64,000 nt of DNA from Gloeocapsa sp. PCC 7428 (GTDB lineage: Bacteria; Cyanobacteriota; Cyanobacteriia; Cyanobacteriales; Chroococcidiopsidaceae): the NCBI RefSeq assembly GCF_000317555.1, contig NC_019745.1, positions 930,001 to 994,000 on the forward strand, given 5' to 3'. Of this stretch, positions 56,768-64,000 are shown piece after piece. A program made the position numbers and the translations under genes. The number at the start of each line of letters is the position of its first letter. Position 1 is the first letter of the stretch. The notes below the pieces were generated by a model that saw nothing but the letters and a program-made list of their open reading frames with translations, had not been told where the DNA came from and ran no database searches.

Positions 56768-57985
56768 ATGAAAATCCTCTTTACTATTTCACATTTAATG
56801 ACCGGAGGTGCGCAAACCTTTGTGATTCGATTAGCAAGTGGTCTAGCTAAAGATCACGCTGTCTATGTTTATAACTGTAATTTCTTCCCAATTACAGATA
56901 ATTCTTTAATCGATAGATTTCCTGATACTGTTAAAGTTATTTCATTCTTTCCTCCTTCATCGCGCACGTTACTTAATCGAGCTTTATCAAAAGTAGAGCG
57001 CTGGACAGCAAAAATCGGTAGAAAAATAAAATTTCGGGAGGATTTACGGAAATTACACTTCAATTATATTCTCAAAAAACTCAATATTGACTTAGTGAAT
57101 AGTCATCTCTATCACGCCGATAACTTCGTTGTAGAAACTTTAGAAACAGCATCTATCCCTATTATTGTTACCGATCATGGCGATTATAAATATGTTATAG
57201 AACAACAACTGAGCGATCGCAGTAGCACTGATAAAATTTTTAATCGAATTAACGGAATCGTTGTTTTGTCTGAAGATAATGCTACAGCAATTTCGCAGTA
57301 TGTATCAAATCACTTGCCTATAAAAAAAATCTATAACGGTGTTGCAGAACCTCAGGCGGTTCAATATCCTGTTTCTGGACGAGAGAAACTAAAGATACCA
57401 AAAGAGGCGCTTGTCTTTGGTATGGTGGCTAGAGGAATTCCTGAAAAAGGCTGGTTCGAGTTAATTCAAGCATTTGAACAAGTAATGTATTCAACTCAGC
57501 AAGAAGTACACTTAATTCTTGTCGGTGACAGCGAGTATCTGCAAAATTTAAAAGCATCACTCGCTAACAAAGCTGCTAAAGTACACTTTGTCGGCTACTC
57601 TGCTGATCCTAATTATTGGATCGAGTGTTTTGATGTTGGGGTGTTACCCACTTATTTTGACGGTGAAAGCCTTCCCTACTCGATCATTGAATATTTGTCT
57701 TTTGGGAAACCAGCGATCGCCACTGATATGGGAGGAATCCCTGAAATGATCAAGCACAACGATCAAACAGCAGGCTTTATCATTAATCGCCAAGCGGGTA
57801 AAGCCGATGTCTCTTCTCTCGCTGATGCTATGCTGGCATACATTAATAATCGATCGCTCCGTGAAGAACACTCTCAAATTGCGAAACAAGCTTTTGATAA
57901 GTTTAATATTGAAAACTGTGTTAAAAGCTATGAATTATTTTTCCAACAAGCGTTAAAGCAGCATGAGTCTTCTATTCTCCCTTAA
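56768..57985 (+). CDS. Family 4 glycosyltransferase, first copy
   Basis: A GT-B retaining glycosyltransferase of 405 residues. The N-terminal MTGGAQTFVIRLASGLA acceptor-side loop is typical, and the C-terminal donor site has the E-x7-E region (YFDGESLPYSIIEYLSFGKPAIATDMGGIPEMI). Third gene of the operon, 50 bp after the previous one and 6 bp before the next. Donor sugar not predictable. Confidence 0.9.
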   Translation: MKILFTISHLMTGGAQTFVIRLASGLAKDHAVYVYNCNFFPITDNSLIDRFPDTVKVISFFPPSSRTLLNRALSKVERWTAKIGRKIKFREDLRKLHFNYILKKLNIDLVNSHLYHADNFVVETLETASIPIIVTDHGDYKYVIEQQLSDRSSTDKIFNRINGIVVLSEDNATAISQYVSNHLPIKKIYNGVAEPQAVQYPVSGREKLKIPKEALVFGMVARGIPEKGWFELIQAFEQVMYSTQQEVHLILVGDSEYLQNLKASLANKAAKVHFVGYSADPNYWIECFDVGVLPTYFDGESLPYSIIEYLSFGKPAIATDMGGIPEMIKHNDQTAGFIINRQAGKADVSSLADAMLAYINNRSLREEHSQIAKQAFDKFNIENCVKSYELFFQQALKQHESSILP

Positions 57986-57991
57986 CAGCCA

Positions 57992-59215
57992 ATGAATGTA
58001 CTACATATAAATCAATCTGATATAAGTGGAGGAGCAGCAATTGCCGGTTATAGATTGCATCAAGGTTTGCTAGCTCAAGGAATAGATTCTCGCCTTTTAG
58101 TTAAAAAAGCACAAACAACTGAGCGCGTAACTGTTACCCCCGAAAAAAACTATATAGAAAACCAACTACATCGTCGTATATCTAAACCTTTAGGCTTAAA
58201 TTATATTCACTTTTTAAGTACATTCAATATTCCTAAATATAAAATTTATCAAGATGCTGATGTCCTTAACCTTCATAACTTACATACAGGATATTTCAAT
58301 TATTTAGCAATACCAAGATTAACAAAGCATAAGCCAGCAGTTTTGACACTTCATGATATGTGGAGTTTTACCGGACATTGCTCATACAGCTATGACTGCG
58401 ATCGCTGGAAAACAGGTTGCGGAAAATGTCCTTATCCCCAGGTTTATCCAAAAATTGAAAAAGATAATACTCACATAGAGTGGAAACTGAAAAACTGGGT
58501 TTATCGTCAGTCGAATTTAAATATAGTTGCGCCGAGTCGATGGCTGTACGAACAAGCCAAGCAAAGTATCCTCAGTCGCTTTCCGATTCATCATATCCCC
58601 TATGGTATCGATACCCAAACCTATCAACCCCGCGATCCCGAACAGTGTAAAGCACACTTAGGAATACCAAAAGGTAAAAAAGTACTGATGTTCGCTGCGG
58701 ATAGCGTAACTGAACGTCGCAAGGGAGGAGATTTATTAGCGCAAGCATTGCAAAATTTACCGAGTAGCTTAAAAGCTGAAACCGTATTGCTCATCTTTGG
58801 TAGTAGTGGTGCTGCAATTGCTCAAACTGTAGGAATGCCAACAATTGACCTGGGCTATCTTACCACTGACGAATCAAAAGTAGCTGCTTATTCAGCTGCT
58901 GATTTATTTGTTTTTCCTACGCGCGCAGATAATTTACCATTAACCTTACAAGAGAGTATCGCTTGTGGTACGCCGATAGTTTCCTGCAAAATTGGTGGTG
59001 TTCCCGATCTCGTGCGCCCTGAGGTTACAGGTTACTTAGCTGAACCCGAAAATGCTCAAGATCTATCCAAGGGTATTATATATCTTTTAGAAGCGCAAAA
59101 TTTGCGGGAACAGATGCGCCACAATTGTCGGGCGATCGCACTTCAAGAATATCCTCTAGAACTACAAGCTAAGCGTTACATAGAACTCTATTCTCAGTTA
59201 ACTAAGAATATATAA
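57992..59215 (+). CDS. Family 4 glycosyltransferase, second copy
   Basis: A second GT-B retaining enzyme, 407 residues. N-terminal NVLHINQSDISGGAAIAGYRL binds the acceptor side. LTLHDMWSFTGHCSYSYDC carries a Cys-rich stretch seen in some cyanobacterial members. The E-x7-E region reads PTRADNLPLTLQESIACGTPIVS, then KIGGVPDLV. The gene begins 6 bases after the previous stop, so translational coupling is likely. Confidence 0.9.
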   Translation: MNVLHINQSDISGGAAIAGYRLHQGLLAQGIDSRLLVKKAQTTERVTVTPEKNYIENQLHRRISKPLGLNYIHFLSTFNIPKYKIYQDADVLNLHNLHTGYFNYLAIPRLTKHKPAVLTLHDMWSFTGHCSYSYDCDRWKTGCGKCPYPQVYPKIEKDNTHIEWKLKNWVYRQSNLNIVAPSRWLYEQAKQSILSRFPIHHIPYGIDTQTYQPRDPEQCKAHLGIPKGKKVLMFAADSVTERRKGGDLLAQALQNLPSSLKAETVLLIFGSSGAAIAQTVGMPTIDLGYLTTDESKVAAYSAADLFVFPTRADNLPLTLQESIACGTPIVSCKIGGVPDLVRPEVTGYLAEPENAQDLSKGIIYLLEAQNLREQMRHNCRAIALQEYPLELQAKRYIELYSQLTKNI

Positions 59216-59232
59216 AACATATAATCATAAGA

Positions 59233-60147
59233 ATGATAAAAAATACGCGTTGGTCAAATTTTTTTTTAGAGTTAAATTCAGATTATAAACAGGCAATTCT
59301 TCTAGCAGGAACTGGAAGAAGTGGAACAACTTGGGTTTCTTCTATAATTAACTACAATAATAATTATCGAGATATTTTTGAACCTTTCCACCCTTACAAA
59401 GTTAGTAAGGTTGAGCATTTTAGATACCGACAATACTTAAGACCAGATAATAAACAACAAGAATTTATTCAACCAACAAAAGATATCTTATCCGGCAAAA
59501 TCAGAAATAGATGGACAGATCAATTTAATCAAAAAAGATTCTGTCATAAACGGATGGTTAAGGATATTCGGGCAAACTTCTTATTAAAATGGCTAAATCA
59601 GCACTTTCCTGAAGTTCCGATTACTCTATTATTTCGACATCCCTGTGCTGTCGTTAACTCAAAACTTCACTTAGGATGGGGCGATCATCTCGACGAATTA
59701 TTAGCACAACCTGAATTAGTCGAAGACTTTTTACAGCCGTTTAGACACGAAATTGAAGCAGCTAAAACTGATTTTGAAAAGCAGATTTTTCTATGGTGCT
59801 TAGAAAATTATGTTCCTTTGCGACAGTTTGCGCCAGGAGAAATTCATCTAGCATTCTACGAAAATTTTTGTAAAGATCCTAAAGCAGAAATTGAAAGCTT
59901 ATTTAAATTTTTAGGCAAAAAATTTGACGATACGGTCTTTGCAACTCTTAACAAACCTTCGGCTACAAGTAGAAAAGAAAGTGCGATTATTACTACAGGG
60001 AATGTAGTAGACAGCTGGAAAAAACATATTACCAGTGAACAACTGCAAAGGGCAATGGAGATTCTTAGTCTTTTTGGATTAGACGCGATCTATTCGCAAG
60101 ATCCTCTACCAAATGCCAAGGGTGCGTATACTTTAATGGCAAAATAA
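59233..60147 (+). CDS. PAPS-dependent sulfotransferase
   Basis: The 5'-phosphosulfate loop of PAPS-dependent sulfotransferases is clear (LLAGTGRSGTTWVSSII, about residues 20-36). The 3'-phosphate site is LLFRHPCAVVNSKL. Length 304 residues. It would transfer sulfate to a hydroxyl of the glycan or glycolipid made by the preceding genes. The gene starts 17 bases after the second GT4 gene. The acceptor is inferred from context alone. Confidence 0.85.
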   Translation: MIKNTRWSNFFLELNSDYKQAILLAGTGRSGTTWVSSIINYNNNYRDIFEPFHPYKVSKVEHFRYRQYLRPDNKQQEFIQPTKDILSGKIRNRWTDQFNQKRFCHKRMVKDIRANFLLKWLNQHFPEVPITLLFRHPCAVVNSKLHLGWGDHLDELLAQPELVEDFLQPFRHEIEAAKTDFEKQIFLWCLENYVPLRQFAPGEIHLAFYENFCKDPKAEIESLFKFLGKKFDDTVFATLNKPSATSRKESAIITTGNVVDSWKKHITSEQLQRAMEILSLFGLDAIYSQDPLPNAKGAYTLMAK

Positions 60148-60447
60148 TGGTGCAGTATCACTACTAGCTTTAGTGCTTTGTGTCATTTGTTGTATATTGG
60201 CAGCTATTATCAATTGCTGCTAGACCATCTCTTGACTATGACATAACATTTCTGGAAACTGCTTAATTGCCTTTGTAGAAATAACTATTCCCTTATTGTT
60301 CTAGTTTTGTCTATTTACCTAAAAGAAGATTCTCTTGATTTAGTGTTTAAGTTCTGTTGAAGATAAAGTCCAACTTTTGAAGGAACAATTAGATATAACT
60401 AATTAGCTATGCTTTAAGTAACGCTGAATAATGCCCCTACTTTATAA
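60148..60447. other. Intergenic region after the polysaccharide operon
   Basis: About 300 bases, AT-rich. A GCAGC...GCTGC hairpin lies at about 60200-60222. No gene or RNA recognised. The promoter of the following gene is expected here. Confidence 0.4.
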
Positions 60448-61029
60448 ATGAAAGTTCATAAGTTATTATCATTATGTCGTTTATCGCTGCAAGTTCCACT
60501 GGCTAGCTTACTCTTGGGAATGGGCATGATTACGAGTGAGGTAACATCAGGAACATACTTAGCGATCGCCACTCCATCGCCGAATCATTCTCTTACTAAA
60601 GTATTAGACAAAGATACTTTTCAAGCTTTACGCGGAAAATTACCACAAAAAGACGGTGTGTATTTATATGGTAGAGCACCGCAGCCACAACAACTAGGGC
60701 AAGAATATATGGTGTTTGAATTACACCAAGGTAAGGTGACAGGGGCATTTTATTTACCTTACTCAGAATTTAGTTGCTTCGCTGGTAATATCGATTCGGG
60801 TGAACTAGCGCTGATGGTTGCGAATGCGCCCAGCGTCGAAGAAGAATCAGTAACACCGCAAAGCCCACAACAAATCGCCGCCGCAGGAAATAAACCGCAA
60901 ATAGGGGAAGAAGCAAACGCGATCGCCTACCCGTATGCTGTCGCTTTGCAAGAATACTACCAACTTCCTGAAGTTAGTGACAGCGATCGCCAAATATTAC
61001 AAGCTTGTAAAAATCACCATCCAAATTAA
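60448..61029 (+). CDS. Secreted protein of unknown function
   Basis: A 193-residue protein with a signal-like start (RLSLQVPLASLLLGMGMIT), then a compact domain (FQALRGKLPQKDGVYLYGRAPQPQQLGQEYMVFELHQGKVTGAFYLPYSEFSCFAG), an acidic/Gln-rich linker, and a C-terminal helix (YYQLPEVSDSDRQILQACKNHH). A cyanobacterial family of this look exists but I cannot name a domain. No catalytic motif seen. ATG start without an evident ribosome-binding site. Confidence 0.6.
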   Translation: MKVHKLLSLCRLSLQVPLASLLLGMGMITSEVTSGTYLAIATPSPNHSLTKVLDKDTFQALRGKLPQKDGVYLYGRAPQPQQLGQEYMVFELHQGKVTGAFYLPYSEFSCFAGNIDSGELALMVANAPSVEEESVTPQSPQQIAAAGNKPQIGEEANAIAYPYAVALQEYYQLPEVSDSDRQILQACKNHHPN

Positions 61030-61053
61030 AGTATTACTAAAACAAAGCTAATA

Positions 61054-61731
61054 TTAAAACTCAATTCCTGGTTGTGCTTTTACACCTTGTTCGCGAAACG
61101 GATGCTTGACTAAAGTCATTTCTGTTACTAAGTCTGCACATTCAATTAAAGCTGCGGGTGCGCCTCTTCCTGTCAAAATAACGTGTGAATCACTCGGCTT
61201 TTGCGCTATCCCAGCTAAAACTTTATCAACGTTTAAAAAACCTAATTTGATGGCGACATTGACTTCATCTAACAGTACTAATCTAAAGTCAGGATTACGA
61301 ATGTAGTTTAACGCCGTTTCCCAAGCTTCATTGGCTTTTTGGATATCGCGATCGCGGTTTTGCGTTTCCCAGGTAAAGCCTTCACCCATTGCGTGAAACG
61401 TTAATTGATCTTTCCAATGACTGAGAACTGCTTTTTCAGCGGGTTCCCAAGCGCCTTTGATAAACTGAATAACGGCTACTTTATATCCATGACCAAGCGA
61501 TCGCAACACCATTCCAAGCGCTGCTGTCGTTTTTCCCTTACCATTACCAGTGTTAACAATAATTAAGCCTTTCTCTTGTGATGCTTGCGCGACACGCTTT
61601 TGTTGTACTTCTTTACGCCGCTGCATTTTGCGCTGATACTGTTCTTCTGTTAATGATGAAGCCGTTGCTTCTTGATTCAAGCGTTCAGCTTCTATATCTG
61701 GATTTAAGTTTGTGGGAGTGTTTGCTGTCAT
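61054..61731 (-). CDS. cobO: Cob(I)yrinic acid a,c-diamide adenosyltransferase
   Basis: It adenosylates corrinoid precursors with ATP in vitamin B12 synthesis. The P-loop is NTGNGKGKTTAALGMVLRS (about residues 60-77), with VLLDEVNVAIKLGFL and VILTGRGAPAALIECADLVTEM typical of CobO/BtuR. The charged N-terminal 50 residues also match. No B12 riboswitch was seen upstream. Other B12 genes are not in this window. Confidence 0.95.
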   Translation of the reverse strand: MTANTPTNLNPDIEAERLNQEATASSLTEEQYQRKMQRRKEVQQKRVAQASQEKGLIIVNTGNGKGKTTAALGMVLRSLGHGYKVAVIQFIKGAWEPAEKAVLSHWKDQLTFHAMGEGFTWETQNRDRDIQKANEAWETALNYIRNPDFRLVLLDEVNVAIKLGFLNVDKVLAGIAQKPSDSHVILTGRGAPAALIECADLVTEMTLVKHPFREQGVKAQPGIEF

Positions 61732-62016
61732 TGGTTAAATAATTGCATTTATAACTTATTATTACTTTCATTAATAATAAATATATCATAACTACTGAAC
61801 TTCGATAACGCAAACTATCATTATTTATATTTAATTTTACTTTTTATTATAACTAGGAAAACAATTTATATTAAATGTGTATCTTTTTAATTCACTAAAC
61901 AGATTTTACTATATTTTTAAATATCAATCTCACAATAACAAAAGAGTGCTAAAGTTCATTTTTTATGAGTGTAAATAGTACGATTAAACATTTTTATAAT
62001 AGTAAGAAAAATTGAT

Positions 62017-62538
62017 ATGAATCAACGAATCAACGTGATTATCGGAGATATTACGCAACAAAATGTTGATGCGATTGTCAACGCTGCCAATAACTCGCTG
62101 TTAGGTGGCGGTGGTGTAGACGGGGCAATTCACCGCGCAGCAGGACCTGAATTACTCAAAGAATGTCGTCAACTCCAAGGCTGTGCAACAGGAGAAGCAA
62201 AAATTACCAAAGGCTACAATCTTCCAGCAAAATGGGTTATTCATACTGTAGGTCCCGTGTGGCGGGGCGGACGCCAAGGCGAAGATGAACTACTTGCGCG
62301 ATGTTACCGTAATAGCTTGGCACTCACTTTAGAACATCAAATTCAAACAATTGCGTTTCCCGCAATTAGCACGGGTGTTTATAGATTTCCTGTAGATCGC
62401 GCTTCCCGAATCGCAGTGAGTGAGATTCAGCAATTTCTCAACGAGAATTATACTCTTGAACAAGTGATTTTAGTTTGCTTTAGTCAAGATGCAGGCGATC
62501 GCTACCTAAGCGCCCTCCAACAAATTGCCAAAACCTAG
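62017..62538 (+). CDS. Macro-domain ADP-ribose-binding protein
   Basis: A single macro domain of 173 residues: [36 protein letters not shown] forms the ADP-ribose pocket, and [21 protein letters not shown] the second loop. Relatives remove O-acetyl groups from O-acetyl-ADP-ribose or ADP-ribose from proteins. YmdB-like activity is likely. 40 bp separate it from the deoxyhypusine-synthase-like gene, on the same strand. Confidence 0.9.
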   Translation: MNQRINVIIGDITQQNVDAIVNAANNSLLGGGGVDGAIHRAAGPELLKECRQLQGCATGEAKITKGYNLPAKWVIHTVGPVWRGGRQGEDELLARCYRNSLALTLEHQIQTIAFPAISTGVYRFPVDRASRIAVSEIQQFLNENYTLEQVILVCFSQDAGDRYLSALQQIAKT

Positions 62539-62578
62539 CTACATTAGATCGGGGCGATCCATCAATAGGAGTGAATTC

Positions 62579-63685
62579 ATGGCAATACCTAGCAAAAAAA
62601 TTGCACCAGTACCAATAGCATCGGATATCGGTGTCGTGGAATTAATTGATAACTACTTCACCGCATACAATTCAGCACGACTACGCGAAATTTGTCAACT
62701 ACTTAGCCGCGAAGTCTTGCGCGAAGGTGTCACAGTAGGCATGAGTATATCAGGCGCAATGACTCCCGCAGGTTTTGGCGTTTCAGCACTTGCACCACTC
62801 ATTCGTCATGGTTTTATTGACTGGATTATTAGTACAGGCGCTAATCTCTACCACGATCTGCATTACGGCTTGGGAATGAAGCTATATAGCAGCAGTCCCT
62901 TTTTAGATGATGTCAAACTCCGCGAGCAAGGTACAATCCGCATCTATGACATTATTTTTGATTATGATGTCCTGCTCGAAACCGACGCTTTCATCCGCAA
63001 AATTCTCCAAGCCGAACCGTTTCAAAAACGTATGGGAACCGCTGAGTTCCACAACTTGCTAGGGAAATACGTCCGAGAAATCGAAAAACAAGTTGGCGTG
63101 CAGCATTCCTGTTTATTAGCAACAGCTTACGAATGTGGCGTTCCGATCTATACATCTTCTCCTGGCGATAGTTCGATTGGTATGAACGTCGCAGCATTGT
63201 CTTTATCAGGCTCTAAAATGACGATCGATCCATCAATCGATGTCAATGAAACTGCGGCGATCGCCTACTGCGCGCGCGAATCTGGTATTTCTGATGTTGA
63301 AGGGAAAAGCGCTGCTGTGATTATTGGTGGTGGTAGCCCGAAAAACTTCCTGTTGCAAACGCAACCGCAACTTCATGAAGTCTTAGGATTAGAAGAACGC
63401 GGACACGACTATTTTATCCAAGTTACCGATGCGCGCCCCGATACTGGTGGACTTTCCGGCGCAACTCCGAGTGAAGCCGTTAGCTGGGGTAAAGTTGACC
63501 CTGAAGAGTTACCAAGTACGCTCGTTTGCTATACCGACAGTACGATCGCATTACCTATCATCACCGCCTACGTGATGAATCAATGTCAGCCGCGTCCGTT
63601 GAAGCGCTTGTACGACCGCCGCGAGGAAATGTATAGTAAACTCCAGCACGACTATCAGCAAGCACAATTAGTCAGCGCTAGTTGA
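62579..63685 (+). CDS. Deoxyhypusine synthase-like protein
   Basis: The protein (368 residues from ATG 62579, with AGGAG 9 bases before it) belongs to the deoxyhypusine synthase family. NAD/spermidine-binding regions include [18 protein letters not shown] and [25 protein letters not shown], with the catalytic-type Lys at residue 305. Bacteria have no eIF5A, so it must modify something else, or act as a homospermidine-type synthase on polyamines. The first 18 codons of the longer frame (from 62525) do not look like the family. It may share an operon with the macro-domain gene. Confidence 0.85.
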   Translation: MAIPSKKIAPVPIASDIGVVELIDNYFTAYNSARLREICQLLSREVLREGVTVGMSISGAMTPAGFGVSALAPLIRHGFIDWIISTGANLYHDLHYGLGMKLYSSSPFLDDVKLREQGTIRIYDIIFDYDVLLETDAFIRKILQAEPFQKRMGTAEFHNLLGKYVREIEKQVGVQHSCLLATAYECGVPIYTSSPGDSSIGMNVAALSLSGSKMTIDPSIDVNETAAIAYCARESGISDVEGKSAAVIIGGGSPKNFLLQTQPQLHEVLGLEERGHDYFIQVTDARPDTGGLSGATPSEAVSWGKVDPEELPSTLVCYTDSTIALPIITAYVMNQCQPRPLKRLYDRREEMYSKLQHDYQQAQLVSAS

Positions 63686-63752
63686 AATGATTGCAGCTTC
63701 TGAGTTGTCATTAGCCTGACATGGCATCACACATTACTGAGGACAAAAAGAC

Positions 63753-63828
63753 AGCAAGAAAACATTTTCTGTACTGAATCATTGAGTAACTTTCTTGCTT
63801 TTAGGGAGCAGTCAAATCACGCTGCTCC
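63753..63828 (+). terminator. Two successive hairpins downstream of the DHS-like gene
   Basis: Hairpin 1: AGCAAGAAA (63753-63761) with TTTCTTGCT (63791-63799), a 29-base loop, then TTTA. Hairpin 2: GGAGCAG (63805-63811) with CTGCTCC (63822-63828), a 10-base loop and a short T-rich follow. Either could end the transcript of the DHS-like gene. Confidence 0.55.
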
Positions 63829-63955
63829 TACTTTGTCTGTATATCAGTTTGATTAACAACTGATTTGTCCTACTGCGATCGCTCAATTTTGTCACAGCCT
63901 ATCGGAATTAACCGCTCCCTCTTCAACCGTCAGGTGCATAGGCTTTGTTAGTTGT

Positions 63956-64000
63956 CTAGCAACTACTCTCAAATTGCTGAAGAATAGAAGGAATTTCGTC
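63956..64000 (-). CDS. Possible C-terminal end of a gene cut by the window edge
   Basis: The minus strand from the right edge reads DEIPSILQQFESSC and a stop at 63956-63958. It could be the C-terminus of a gene lying mostly outside the window. Fourteen codons are not enough for a family. Confidence 0.3.
   Translation of the reverse strand, partial: DEIPSILQQFESSC

Noticed and set aside
61732-62016. B12 riboswitch before cobO
   Set aside because: The AT-rich region has no B12-box-like sequence.
62525-62578. Earlier start of the DHS-like protein overlapping the macro-domain gene
   Set aside because: A good ribosome-binding site precedes the ATG at 62579, and the first 18 codons do not match the family.

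Overview
The window is chromosomal DNA of a cyanobacterium. Evidence includes the very frequent HIP1 octamer GCGATCGC, cyanobacterial markers (LdpA, a LabA-like NYN protein, the Ycf45-type ATPase, DUF1815 and DUF2839 proteins, LysS with a KTSC tail) and short dispersed intergenic repeats. Gene content would suit a unicellular or colonial, polysaccharide-forming type, but I cannot name the species. No rRNA, CRISPR array, prophage or intact insertion sequence was seen.

Layout. 1-5 kb: the end of a transglutaminase-like membrane protein whose catalytic Cys and His are replaced, an RTX calcium-binding protein and a Tat-exported plant-type tyrosinase. 5.6-7.5 kb: MnmC-like methyltransferase and a sulfurtransferase, divergent. 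7.5-14.3 kb: an outer-membrane barrel candidate, a FecR-domain protein with two large tandem-repeat arrays and a T7 frameshift in its signal peptide, and a CHASE2-Ser/Thr kinase. I regard these three as the best candidate for an undescribed system, a trans-envelope signalling module. 15-24.6 kb: LabA-like NYN protein, leuA, a methyltransferase, a Na+/H+ antiporter, a SIMPL protein, ssb, ldpA and ycf45. 24.8 kb: tRNA-Gln(TTG) with a recognisable promoter.

25-31 kb holds DNA metabolism genes (HAD hydrolase, NurA, xseA-xseB, recA) and two small cyanobacterial proteins. 31.5-37.4 kb: a DinG-like protein without recognisable ATPase motifs, a cytochrome P450, lysS and a frameshifted acetyltransferase. 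37.5-47.7 kb is mixed: a glyoxalase-fold membrane protein, secreted and DUF2267 proteins, an orphan RppB-like histidine kinase, a stand-alone CHAT/caspase-like protein, azoR divergent from an AraC regulator, a WecG-type glycosyltransferase and a PhyH-type oxygenase.

48-52.8 kb: dxs, mtnA, a GNAT protein and a MalK/UgpC-type ATPase. 53.7-60.1 kb is a tight five-gene operon (HepA-like ABC exporter, three glycosyltransferases, a sulfotransferase), probably for a sulfated surface glycan. 60.4-64 kb: a secreted protein, cobO, and a macro-domain gene followed by a deoxyhypusine-synthase-like gene. Several start codons were moved from the longest reading frame on the basis of ribosome-binding sites or family N-termini, as stated in each entry.
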